Source of the DNA: JANMCE01 sp963791625
GTDB lineage: Bacteria > Actinomycetota > Acidimicrobiia > Acidimicrobiales > Ilumatobacteraceae
Direction: 5' to 3'
Assembly (NCBI GenBank): GCA_963791625.1
Contig: CAWBTA010000006.1
Location: 1,674,001-1,738,000, forward strand
Length of the DNA stretch: 64,000 nucleotides
Shown here: in pieces, positions 9,185 to 17,611 of the stretch
Layout: every line of letters begins with the position of its first letter
Numbering within the stretch: position 1 is the first letter of the stretch
Made by a program: the position numbers and the translations under genes
The notes under the pieces: model-generated
Told to the model about the DNA's origin: nothing
The model's database searches: none
Seen by the model: only the letters and a program-made list of their open reading frames with translations

Positions 9185-10141
9185 TCAGCGCCCGACCCGT
9201 TCATGTGCCGCGCCCACAAGTTGGTCTACCGAGGTTACGTGATGTCGGTCGCACCAGGTTGCGAAGTCTCGCAGAATGATGCCTGGCACCTTGGGTGAGG
9301 CGAAGACCGCTGTGCCTATCTGAACCGCAGACGCCCCCGCCAGCATGAGCTCCACCACATCGTTGGCGCTCGCCACTCCCCCGACGCCCACAATCGGCAG
9401 CTCTGGCAGAGCGGCATGTACGTCCCAGACTGCCTTCACGGCGACCGGGTGGATAGCCGGGCCCGACAGGCCGCCAGGGCCGTTGCCGAGTCGCGGTCTG
9501 CGGGTCTCGATGTCGAGGGCAAGGCCCGGAACGGTGTTGATGAGCGTGACCGCTGCCGCGCCAGCATCTCGCACGCTGGTTGCAATCGCAACCAGATCAG
9601 TGACAGCCGCGGTCAACTTGGCCCATCGTGGTCGGTTGCAGGCGGCGGTGATGGCGATGGCCTCGGCTGCCAAGTCGGCGGACTGGGCGAACATGCCCTT
9701 GCCCTTGAGGTTGGGACAGGAGAGATTCACCTCAACGGCAACGACCTGTTCGGGAAGGTCGGCCAGCATCGCCGCTGCTTCGGCGTACTCCTCGAACGAG
9801 CGACCCCAAATACTCACCACAACTTTGGCACCAGTGGCGAGCAGGTCGGGTAACTCCTCTGCCTTCCAGCGAACGATCCCGGGGCCTTGCAGTCCGACGG
9901 CGTTCAACATGCCTGCGGTGACCGGGTGAAGTCGGGGTGCCGGGTTGCCCTTCCATTCGAACGATGAAAGCGACTTGACCACGATGGCGCCCAAGTGGGC
10001 CATGTCGACGTACGACGCTAGTTCCGTTCCGTGCCCGGCCACGCCCGACGCAACCATGATTGGGTTGGCGAACGTGACGTCGCCAACACGCGTTTGCGGA
10101 CTCACCTCCGCAAACCCTCTCGGTCGCCGCCCACCCCTCAT
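9185..10141 (-). CDS. pyrD: Dihydroorotate dehydrogenase, class 1B-like catalytic subunit
   Basis: Oxidises dihydroorotate to orotate using FMN. 318 residues. The active-site base is the cysteine of VEVNLSCPNLKGKG (~137), which marks the cytosolic class 1 family rather than the serine-using membrane class 2. FMN-binding parts are MVASGVAGHG, VTLINTVPG and GVGGVASANDVVELMLAGAS. ATG at 10141 overlaps the carB stop by 4 bases. A class 1B enzyme needs a PyrK electron-transfer partner, which is not in this cluster, so the electron acceptor is unclear. Confidence 0.93.
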   Translation of the reverse strand: MRGGRRPRGFAEVSPQTRVGDVTFANPIMVASGVAGHGTELASYVDMAHLGAIVVKSLSSFEWKGNPAPRLHPVTAGMLNAVGLQGPGIVRWKAEELPDLLATGAKVVVSIWGRSFEEYAEAAAMLADLPEQVVAVEVNLSCPNLKGKGMFAQSADLAAEAIAITAACNRPRWAKLTAAVTDLVAIATSVRDAGAAAVTLINTVPGLALDIETRRPRLGNGPGGLSGPAIHPVAVKAVWDVHAALPELPIVGVGGVASANDVVELMLAGASAVQIGTAVFASPKVPGIILRDFATWCDRHHVTSVDQLVGAAHERVGR

Positions 10142-13100
10142 ACCTCAACCGCCAGACCGTGAAACTCCTGCAGGGATCGGACTGTCATGGGGGTGGCGGC
10201 GGCTTCGGCCATTCCTTGCGCGGCGGCGAGAGCGGCTTCGACGGTGGTGACGCAACTCACGCGGTGGACGACCGCTGCGGTGCGGATGTGGCTGCCGTCC
10301 GTTCGTCCACCCCTGCCGGTCGGGGTGTTGACGATGAACGTGATTTCCCCGCTCGCGATCAGGTCAATGGCGCTCGTTCCTTCGTTGTCGGACAGCTTCG
10401 ACAGCGTGCGGTCAACGTCGAACCCGAAGCGGGCCAAGTATGCAGCCGTTCCCTTGGTGGCGATGATCTTCAGACCGCGCTCACGGAAACGTTTGGCCAC
10501 GATGATGCCCGCGGGCTTGTCCCGATCCTTCAGAGAGATGAACAGCGAGCCGTCGGTCGGCAGCGCGCTGTACGACGCAGCCTGCGACTTGGCGAAGGCC
10601 AAACCGAAAGTGGTGCCGATACCCATCACTTCGCCGGTTGATCGCATCTCGGGCCCCAGCGCAGGGTCCACTTCGGGGAAGCGGTTGAAGGGAAGCACCG
10701 CTTCTTTCACCGACGTGTGACCCGTGACCGGTGGCCTCAACAGGCCCTCGTCACGCAGTTGCTGAAGCGTGGCACCGAGCATAATCCGGCTTGCTATCTT
10801 CGCCAGCGGGACACCGGTTGCCTTTGCAACAAACGGAACGGTGCGACTGGCGCGCGGGTTCGCTTCGATTACGTTCACCTGATTGCCTCGCACCGCGAAC
10901 TGGATGTTGATGAGGCCTTTCACGTCAAGGGCGTGGGCGATAGAGGTGGCGTAGTGCTCGATGACTTCGATCACCCAGGGCTGCAGCGTGGGCGGCGGGA
11001 TAGCGCAGGCTGAGTCACCGGAGTGCACGCCCGCTTCCTCCACGTGCTCCATGACACCACCGATGACCACTTCACCGGTGGCGTCTCTGAGCGCATCAAC
11101 GTCCACCTCGGTGGCGTCTTCCAGGAAGCGGTCGATCAGCACGGGTCGCTCGGCCGACAGACCGCCTTCCTTGCCCAGCGTGCCGAAACCGATCAGCTCG
11201 TTCATCGCTGCGACGAGCTCGTCTCGATCGTTCACGATGCGCATGCCACGCCCACCGAGCACGTAGCTCGGACGCACCAGAACGGGGAATCCGATCTGAG
11301 CCGTGATGGCCAGTGCTTCCTCCACCGTGACCGCCGTGCCGCCAGGCGGCTGCGGGATGTTGAGTTCGTTGCAGAGCACGTTCCACAACTCGCGATCCTC
11401 GGCCCTGTCGATCGACTCGGGACTGGTGCCGACGATCAGGTGCTGCGGAAGGAGACCGGCCAGCTTGAGCGGGGTCTGTCCACCAAGGGAAACCACGATG
11501 CCGATGGGGTTCTCGGCTTCAATGACGTTGAGCACGTCCTCACGGGTGAGCGGCTCGAAGTAGAGACGGCTCGACGTGTCGTAGTCGGTGGAAACTGTTT
11601 CGGGGTTGCAGTTGATCATGATGGTCTCATAGCCAGCGTCACGCAGCGCGAACGAGGCGTGCACACAGCAGTAGTCGAACTCGATCCCCTGCCCGATACG
11701 GTTTGGCCCACTACCGAGGATGATCACCTTCTTACCGTCGCTCGGCTGCACCTCGTCGGTGTCCTCGTAGGTGGAGTAGTGATACGGCGTCTTGGCATCG
11801 AACTCTGCTGCGCAGGTGTCGACGGTCTTGAACGTGGCCATCACGCCTGCATCGAGACGTGCCTTGCGGACCTCAAGCTCGTCCACGCCGAACAGGTAGC
11901 CGAGCTGCGGATCGCTGAAGCCGAGACGCTTGGCCCGCTTCCAATCACGCTTGGTCATCGCGCTGAAGCCAATCGTTTCGAGGTGCACCCGTTCCTCGGT
12001 GATCATCGACATTTGATCGAGGAACCACACGTCAACCTTGGTGGCGGCGTTGATGGTGTCGACGCTCATACCACGACGCAACGCCTCGCCAAGATGGAAG
12101 GGGCGCTCTGGTGTGGGCACGTTGCAGAGCCGCAGTAGTTCGGCGTCGTCGAGCGCGTCGTATTGTTTCTCGGCCGGGTCACAGTTCAGACCCAAGCGAC
12201 CGTTTTCGAGCGAGCGTAGGCCCTTCTGAAAGCTCTCGGGGAAGGTGCGGCCGATGGCCATCGCCTCACCTACCGACTGCATCTGCGTGCCGAGAATGCC
12301 GCTGGTGCCGGGAAGCTTCTCAAAGGCCCAGCGCGGGATCTTGGTGACGACGTAGTCGATACTCGGCTCGAAGCTGGCCGGCGTCATCTTTGTGATGTCG
12401 TTCGGGATTTCATCGAGGGTGTAGCCAACGGCGAGGCGCGCCGCGATTTTGGCGATCGGGAATCCGGTGGCCTTACTGGCCAGTGCGCTGGATCGGGACA
12501 CACGAGGGTTCATTTCGATGACAACCATGTGACCGTTTTCGGGATTGAGCGCGAACTGCACGTTCGATCCACCGGTCTCCACGCCGACGCGACGGAGGCA
12601 GGCGAACGCCGCGTCACGCATCTTCTGGTACTCGACATCGGTGAGCGTTTGCGCCGGCGCGACCGTGATGGAGTCCCCCGTATGCACACCCATCGGATCG
12701 AAATTCTCGATCGAGCAAACGATCACGCAGTTGTCGTTGCGGTCACGCATCACTTCGAGCTCGTATTCTTTCCAACCGGCGATAGACGTCTCGATCAGAA
12801 TCTCGCTCACCGGGCTGGCATCGAGACCGTGGGCCGCGGCCTTCACGAACTCCTCCATGGTGGTGGCCATGCCGGTGCCACGACCGCCCAGAATGTAGGC
12901 GGGGCGGATGATGATGGGCAGACCGATCCGCGCCACCACTTCCATAGCTTCTTCCATGTTGTGCGCGGTTCCGCTAGCAGGCACGTCGAGGCCGATTTCG
13001 ATCATGGCCTGCTTGAACTTCTCGCGGTTCTCCGCCGTCTCGATCGACTCTGCGTTGGCGCCGATCAACTCGGGCGTGCCGGGCACACCAACCAGACCGG

Positions 13101-13413
13101 CGTGGAACAGCTCCATCGCCAAATTCAAACCGGTCTGACCGCCCAGGGTTGGCAGGACAGCGTCGGGCTTCTCGCGTTCGATGATCTTGGCCAGCACCTC
13201 GACCGTGAGCGGTTCGATGTAGGTGCGATGGGCGAAATCAGGGTCGGTCATGATGGTGGCCGGATTGCTGTTGGCCAGAATGACGCGGTAGCCCTCCTCC
13301 TTCAACACCCGGCACGCCTGCGTGCCCGAGTAGTCAAACTCGCACGCCTGTCCGATCACGATCGGCCCCGAGCCGATGATCAGAATCGACTGAATATCTG
13401 TTCTCTTCGGCAT
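10138..13413 (-). CDS. carB: Carbamoyl-phosphate synthase large subunit
   Basis: Makes carbamoyl phosphate from bicarbonate, ammonia and two ATP for pyrimidine and arginine synthesis. 1091 residues, full length with no frame break. The duplicated ATP-grasp halves are clear: ILIIGSGPIVIGQACEFDYS (~10) and VIILGSGPNRIGQGIEFDYC (~565), each followed by PSYVLGGRGM- or PAYILGGRGTGM-type loops. The C-terminal ~140 residues form the MGS-like allosteric domain. The ATG shares one base with the carA stop (TGATG), the usual coupling of the two subunits. Confidence 0.98.
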   Translation of the reverse strand: MPKRTDIQSILIIGSGPIVIGQACEFDYSGTQACRVLKEEGYRVILANSNPATIMTDPDFAHRTYIEPLTVEVLAKIIEREKPDAVLPTLGGQTGLNLAMELFHAGLVGVPGTPELIGANAESIETAENREKFKQAMIEIGLDVPASGTAHNMEEAMEVVARIGLPIIIRPAYILGGRGTGMATTMEEFVKAAAHGLDASPVSEILIETSIAGWKEYELEVMRDRNDNCVIVCSIENFDPMGVHTGDSITVAPAQTLTDVEYQKMRDAAFACLRRVGVETGGSNVQFALNPENGHMVVIEMNPRVSRSSALASKATGFPIAKIAARLAVGYTLDEIPNDITKMTPASFEPSIDYVVTKIPRWAFEKLPGTSGILGTQMQSVGEAMAIGRTFPESFQKGLRSLENGRLGLNCDPAEKQYDALDDAELLRLCNVPTPERPFHLGEALRRGMSVDTINAATKVDVWFLDQMSMITEERVHLETIGFSAMTKRDWKRAKRLGFSDPQLGYLFGVDELEVRKARLDAGVMATFKTVDTCAAEFDAKTPYHYSTYEDTDEVQPSDGKKVIILGSGPNRIGQGIEFDYCCVHASFALRDAGYETIMINCNPETVSTDYDTSSRLYFEPLTREDVLNVIEAENPIGIVVSLGGQTPLKLAGLLPQHLIVGTSPESIDRAEDRELWNVLCNELNIPQPPGGTAVTVEEALAITAQIGFPVLVRPSYVLGGRGMRIVNDRDELVAAMNELIGFGTLGKEGGLSAERPVLIDRFLEDATEVDVDALRDATGEVVIGGVMEHVEEAGVHSGDSACAIPPPTLQPWVIEVIEHYATSIAHALDVKGLINIQFAVRGNQVNVIEANPRASRTVPFVAKATGVPLAKIASRIMLGATLQQLRDEGLLRPPVTGHTSVKEAVLPFNRFPEVDPALGPEMRSTGEVMGIGTTFGLAFAKSQAASYSALPTDGSLFISLKDRDKPAGIIVAKRFRERGLKIIATKGTAAYLARFGFDVDRTLSKLSDNEGTSAIDLIASGEITFIVNTPTGRGGRTDGSHIRTAAVVHRVSCVTTVEAALAAAQGMAEAAATPMTVRSLQEFHGLAVEV

Positions 13414-14572
13414 CAGCCCGCCACTCCCCGCTCGATAATGGGCAGGCCTGGGGTCTCGTAACCCGTCATGCTGCCACGAGTAAATCCGCTCTGACCTTTG
13501 GTGGACGCCATCAGCGCGGCGAACTGGTCGAACAAGTACTGACTGTCGTGCGGACCGGGACCGGCTTCCGGGTGGTATTGCACGCTGAAGGCATTGGCAC
13601 CACGCACGCGCAGGCCCTCGTTGGTGTTGTCGTTCAGGTTGATGTGCGTGACGTCGGCTCGGCTACCGATCGAGTCGGGGGCGACGCAGAAGTTGTGGTT
13701 CTGGCTGGTGATTTCCACCTTGCCGGACGACACCTGTTGCACGGGGTGGTTGCCTCCGTGATGACCGAACGGGAGCTTGAACGTGTCGCCGCCCAGCGCT
13801 CGGCTGAGCAACTGATGACCGAGGCAGATACCGAAGGTCGGCATGCCAGCGTCCACCAGTTCGCGGATGGCATCACGGCGTACGGGGACATCGCGGGGTC
13901 GCCCGGGCCATTGGAGAGAAAGACACCGTCTGGCTTTCGGGCCAGAACCGCGGCGGCCGTGGTGTGCGCTGGCACCACTTCCACCCGCGCTATCCCTGCG
14001 AGGTGACGCAGGATCGTGTGCTTGATTCCGAAGTCGTACGCCACCACGCGTAGGCCGCCTTCGGCTCCGAGCGCGTAGGGTTGCGGCGTGGTGACCTGGG
14101 CGACGAGGTCGACGCCATCGGTGCCCGGTTCGGCCAGCGCTGCGGCCCGCAGAGTAGCTTCGTCGGCCGTGCCGAACGCGCCAGGCATAGCGCCGGTGTC
14201 GCGGATGTGGCGGGTGAGGCGGCGGGTGTCGATACCAGCTATGCCCGGAATGCCGTAGGCGATCAGCATGTCCTTGAGATCGGCCTGTGCCCGCCAGTTG
14301 CTGCGGCGACGGGCCATCTCCCGCATGATCACGCCGCGGCAAAAGATGCGCCGGGACTCGAAGTCGGTCAGGTTCACGCCATAGTTGCCGATGTGGGGCG
14401 TGGTGAACGTGATGATCTGCCCGGCATAGCTGGGGTCGGTGATGACCTCCTGATAGCCGGTGAGCACCGTGTTGAACACGACCTCGCCTGTGGCAACCGG
14501 CATCTCGGCACCGATGGCTTCACCCTCGAACACTTCACCATCGGACAGGACCAACAGTGCCTCGCGGATCAT
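13413..14572 (-). pseudogene. carA: Carbamoyl-phosphate synthase small subunit, one frame break
   Basis: Glutaminase subunit that feeds ammonia to CarB. The N-terminal domain (MIREALLVLSDGEVFEGEA through GVFLSNGPGDPA) and the C-terminal class I amidotransferase domain (nucleophile Cys in TFGICLGHQLLSRAL, then VQYHPEAGPGPHDS with the catalytic His and Glu) are both well conserved but lie in different frames. One missing G near 13874 (GTG-AT where GTG-GAT is expected) explains this. In an otherwise intact pyr operon a sequencing error is most likely. The start ATG at 14572 overlaps the stop of a 16-codon leader ORF and has no Shine-Dalgarno of its own. Confidence 0.85.
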
Positions 14573-14619
14573 GCCGCCCAGCCTTGCATAGTCATGCGTC
14601 CGTATGCATATTCATTCAT
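14569..14619 (-). CDS. Putative 16-residue carA leader peptide
   Basis: ATG at 14619 with AAGGA 8 bases upstream opens a 16-codon frame (MNEYAYGRMTMQGWAA) whose TGA overlaps the carA start as ATGA. The Shine-Dalgarno is part of the 3' flank of a PyrR-type RNA element, so PyrR binding would be expected to shut off this ribosome site and, through coupling, carA. No homologue is known to me; the peptide sequence itself is probably less important than its translation. Seen: start, ribosome site and overlap. Inferred: coupling and regulation. Confidence 0.55.
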   Translation of the reverse strand: MNEYAYGRMTMQGWAA

Positions 14620-14624
14620 TGTGT

Positions 14625-14654
14625 GGTTCCTTCCGTGCGAGCCTCTCGGGACCC
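14625..14654 (-). promoter_or_regulatory. PyrR-type RNA-binding element before carA
   Basis: The transcript reads GGGTCCCGAGAGGCTC then GCACGGAAGGAACC. It shares the GTCCCG-GAGGCT-GCACGGAAGGA framework with the element before pyrR and resembles the known PyrR target (AGUCC-GAGGCU core). A stem CCGAG/CACGG with one A-A mismatch encloses the AGGCTCG loop. The AAGGA at its 3' side serves the leader ORF, which suggests translational repression as described for Mycobacterium PyrR. Confidence 0.72.
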
Positions 14655-14678
14655 GCTTCACGGTTCGTTGGTTGTTGC

Positions 14679-15953
14679 TCAGCGTTGAGCGATGGCGTCG
14701 ATCACGACGGGGTCGCCGTGGAAGATGGTGTGGCGGACGCGACCTCGAAGGGTGCGGCCTTCGAATGGGGTGTTGGTGGAGCGGCTGGCCAGCTTGGTGC
14801 GGTCAACAACCCAAGTAGCCAGCGGGTCGATCACGCACAGGTTGGCGGCCCGGCCGACATCGATGGCACCGTGGGTATCGCCCATGCCGCCAATGGCCGC
14901 CGGCTGCCAGCTCATGAGCGCCAACACCTTCTCGATCGGCATGTCGAGTTCGGTGAGCGCGAGGGCCAGCGCCGTCTCCAACCCGAGCATGCCGGGAGGC
15001 GCCTCGGCGAACGGCTTTTCCTTCTGATCAACCGCGTGCGGTGCGTGGTCAGTCGCTATGCAATCGAGCCAACCACGACGCAAACCAGCCTTCACGGCGG
15101 CCACGTCAGCATCGGTACGCAGCGGCGGATTGACCCGATAGACCGAATCGAACGACGCGCAGGCGGCATGGGTGAGGGTGAAGTGATGCGGCGTTGCCTC
15201 AGCCGAAACCAACAGCCCCTCGGCGCGGGCGTCATGCACCATCTGCACCGAACGAGCCGTCGACAGGTGCTGGAAGTGGATGCGCGCGCCGGTGAGCCGG
15301 GCGAGCGCGAGGTCACGCATGACCATCACTTCTTCCGCCTCGTGCGGCTGGCCGGACAGGCCGAGGCGACTCGACCATTCGCCCTCATGCATCGCTCCCC
15401 CGCCGGCCAGCGCATCGTCCTCGCAATGCTGCGACAAGATGACGCCGAGGCCCTTTGCGTACTCCATGGCCCGGCGCATGAGGCGGGTGTCCTGCACACC
15501 GGTGCCGTCGTCGGTAAACATGCGGACCCCAAGTGCGGCCATCTCGGCCATGGGCGCAAGCTGCTCGCCCTTTCGCCCGACAGTGATGGCGCCCGAGACG
15601 TACACATCGGCCAGACGAGCAGCCCGACCGAGGTGTTGCACTTCACGCACGACCGCGGCCGAGTCGATGGCTGGCGTGGTGTTCGGCATGGCCAGCACCG
15701 CGGTGTATCCACCCAGGGCCGCCGCCCGTGAGCCGGTCTCGATGGTCTCGGCCTCTTCCTTGCCCGGCTCGCGCAGATGCGTGTGGAGATCAACCAGTCC
15801 GGGCGACACCACACAACCAGCGGCATCGAGCGTGCGCTTCCCGCTCAAATCAGAACCGACCGCAACGATCACACCGTTCTCGATGGCGACATCGGCCATC
15901 CGTGAGCCGGACGCGTCGATAACCCGACCGCCCTTGATAACAAGATCAGTCAT
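14679..15953 (-). CDS. pyrC: Dihydroorotase
   Basis: Zinc amidohydrolase that cyclises carbamoyl aspartate. 424 residues, class I (long) type. The metal-binding H-x-H is in DLHTHLREPGKEEAETI (~57-60); further zinc-site histidines lie in IHFQHLST and the catalytic Asp in ATDHAPHAVDQKEKPF (~305). The ATG at 15953 overlaps the pyrB stop (ATGA), so pyrR-pyrB-pyrC are coupled. The gap to carA, about 60 bases to the leader ORF, holds the second PyrR element. Confidence 0.97.
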   Translation of the reverse strand: MTDLVIKGGRVIDASGSRMADVAIENGVIVAVGSDLSGKRTLDAAGCVVSPGLVDLHTHLREPGKEEAETIETGSRAAALGGYTAVLAMPNTTPAIDSAAVVREVQHLGRAARLADVYVSGAITVGRKGEQLAPMAEMAALGVRMFTDDGTGVQDTRLMRRAMEYAKGLGVILSQHCEDDALAGGGAMHEGEWSSRLGLSGQPHEAEEVMVMRDLALARLTGARIHFQHLSTARSVQMVHDARAEGLLVSAEATPHHFTLTHAACASFDSVYRVNPPLRTDADVAAVKAGLRRGWLDCIATDHAPHAVDQKEKPFAEAPPGMLGLETALALALTELDMPIEKVLALMSWQPAAIGGMGDTHGAIDVGRAANLCVIDPLATWVVDRTKLASRSTNTPFEGRTLRGRVRHTIFHGDPVVIDAIAQR

Positions 15954-16888
15954 GCTTCTCCTCCGAGAGATACGCCGCTGCCGAGCAGCCAGTACAGGAC
16001 GGCCATGCGGACGGCGACTCCGTTGTGGACTTGGTCGAGGATGACCGAGTTGGGTCGATCGGCCACTTCTGGCGAGATTTCTACGCCGCGGTTCATTGGG
16101 CCCGGATGCATGATCAGCGCTCCTTCGGGCAGGCGATCGGCTCGTTCAGGAGTGAGCCCCCACACGGTTGCGTACTCGCGTAGTGAAGGCACCAGCGCCT
16201 GGTCTTGGCGTTCGAGCTGCATGCGTAGGCAGTAGGCAACATCGGTGGTGGCCACCACATCGTCGAGCGAGTACGACACATCGACAGGCCAACCAACAAG
16301 TGAAGGTGGCATCAATGTGGGCGGCCCTACCAGGGTCACGCGAGCGCCGAGTTTGGTGAAGGCGTCGACGTTGGAGCGGGCCACGCGACTGTGCTTGATG
16401 TCGCCGATGATGGCGATGTTCATGTCCTCGAACGGCTTGTTGGCGTGCTGGCGAATCGTGTAGGCATCGAGCAAGGCTTGCGTGGGGTGTTGATGCCAGC
16501 CGTCGCCCGCGTTCACGATGGACGCGTCGGTCCATTCGGCCAGTTGCCACGGCACACCCGACGAGCCGTGGCGGACCACGATGGCATCGATACCCATGGC
16601 CTCGATCGTCTCGACCGTGTCACGCAGGCTCTCGCCCTTCTTCACGCTGGACGTGGACACGCTGAACGTCATCACGTCGGCCGACAACCGTTTGGCCGCC
16701 GCCTCGAAACTCAGCCGGGTACGAGTGGAATCCTCGAAGAAGAGATGCGTGACGGTCTTGCCTCGCAGGGCCGGGACCTTGGGGATGGGGCGGGCGTTGA
16801 TCTCGGCCATGTGATCGGTGAGATCGAGCAGCGAGCGGATACCCTCGGCCGTGAGTTCATCGATCGAGCGGAGGTGGCGGACGCTCAT
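15950..16888 (-). CDS. pyrB: Aspartate carbamoyltransferase catalytic subunit
   Basis: Condenses carbamoyl phosphate and aspartate, the committed step of pyrimidine synthesis. 312 residues. The carbamoyl-phosphate site is FFEDSTRTRLSFEAAAKRLS (~50-70); HGSSGVPWQLAE, GDGWHQHPTQALLDAYT and the aspartate loop HPGPMNRGVEIS (~262) complete the active site. No pyrI regulatory gene is nearby, as usual for actinobacteria. Start overlaps the pyrR stop by four bases. Confidence 0.98.
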   Translation of the reverse strand: MSVRHLRSIDELTAEGIRSLLDLTDHMAEINARPIPKVPALRGKTVTHLFFEDSTRTRLSFEAAAKRLSADVMTFSVSTSSVKKGESLRDTVETIEAMGIDAIVVRHGSSGVPWQLAEWTDASIVNAGDGWHQHPTQALLDAYTIRQHANKPFEDMNIAIIGDIKHSRVARSNVDAFTKLGARVTLVGPPTLMPPSLVGWPVDVSYSLDDVVATTDVAYCLRMQLERQDQALVPSLREYATVWGLTPERADRLPEGALIMHPGPMNRGVEISPEVADRPNSVILDQVHNGVAVRMAVLYWLLGSGVSLGGEA

Positions 16889-17427
16889 AACGGCTTCTCG
16901 ATCACGACACCGTCAACGCCTGCACTCACTCGCTCATCTCGTGATGTAGGAAGATTCTTCCCGACGTAGTCGGGCCGGATTGGAAGCTCTCGATGCCCAC
17001 GGTCGACCATGACCGCAAGTTGCACGGCGCGGGCTCGTCCGTAGTCGTTGAGCGAGTCGAGCGCGGCGCGGATGGTGCGGCCGGTGAACAGCACGTCGTC
17101 GCAGAGGATGACGGTCTTGCCATCGATGGCGGGCACACTGCTGGCCGAGGTGGGAAGGACCGGTCGGAGGCCGATGTCGTCCCGATACATCGAGACGTCG
17201 ATCATGCCGTGCGGCACGCGCACACCTTCGTTGCGTTCGATCGCATCCGCGATCATGTCGGCCATCCACACGCCACCGCGTTGAATGCCGACCAGCACAA
17301 GGCCATCGAGACCACGGTTCTTCTCGGCAATTTCGTGGGCGATACGAGCGGCGGCTCGGCCAACATCAGCGGCTGAAAGCACTTCGTTCCGGGCGAAATT
17401 CGCCGCAGAAACACCAGAATCAGGCAT
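16885..17427 (-). CDS. pyrR: Pyrimidine operon regulator PyrR (uracil phosphoribosyltransferase fold)
   Basis: RNA-binding regulator that senses UMP/UTP versus PRPP and often retains uracil phosphoribosyltransferase activity. 180 residues. The PRPP-binding motif is KTVILCDDVLFTGRT (~103-117); GLVLVGIQRGGVWMADMIAD and the PIRPDYVGKNLPTSRDERV tail match PyrR and not upp. It heads the operon; ATG at 17427 follows an AAGGAGAGG ribosome site that is embedded in a PyrR-type RNA element, which points to autoregulation. Confidence 0.97.
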   Translation of the reverse strand: MPDSGVSAANFARNEVLSAADVGRAAARIAHEIAEKNRGLDGLVLVGIQRGGVWMADMIADAIERNEGVRVPHGMIDVSMYRDDIGLRPVLPTSASSVPAIDGKTVILCDDVLFTGRTIRAALDSLNDYGRARAVQLAVMVDRGHRELPIRPDYVGKNLPTSRDERVSAGVDGVVIEKPL

Positions 17428-17431
17428 CCCT

Positions 17432-17458
17432 CTCCTTCCGTGCCAGCCTCACGGGACT
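17432..17458 (-). promoter_or_regulatory. PyrR-type RNA-binding element before pyrR
   Basis: The leader RNA carries AGTCCCGTGAGGCTG then GCACGGAAGGAG. The stem CCGTG/CACGG is perfect and closes a 7-base AGGCTGG loop, and the Shine-Dalgarno of pyrR follows within two bases. The element matches the PyrR-target core and the second copy before carA. Expected effect: PyrR-UMP stabilises the hairpin and lowers translation of pyrR-pyrB-pyrC. Confidence 0.75.
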
Positions 17459-17483
17459 GACTTCACGGTCGAACTCGCACTGT

Positions 17484-17505
17484 ATCGCGCCGCCGGGCGC
17501 GCGAT
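17484..17505 (-). promoter_or_regulatory. Upstream leader hairpin before pyrR
   Basis: A perfect 7-bp stem ATCGCGC/GCGCGAT with an 8-base GC-rich loop lies about 25 bases upstream of the PyrR element. It has no U-tract. It may be a leader stabiliser or part of a larger PyrR structure; this cannot be settled by reading. Confidence 0.35.
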
Positions 17506-17611
17506 CCCAATCCTCCCCGGGAACCACATCTATAAGGCGAGACGTCAAAAGACTGTGGAGCAATTTCTCGAACAACTGAGAAGGAACCGTTTACGTCTGA
17601 GGAGGAGGCGT

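Noticed and set aside
11023..13461. Long plus-strand frames opposite carB
   Set aside because: Antisense shadows of carB with His/Arg/Val-rich, non-conserved composition.
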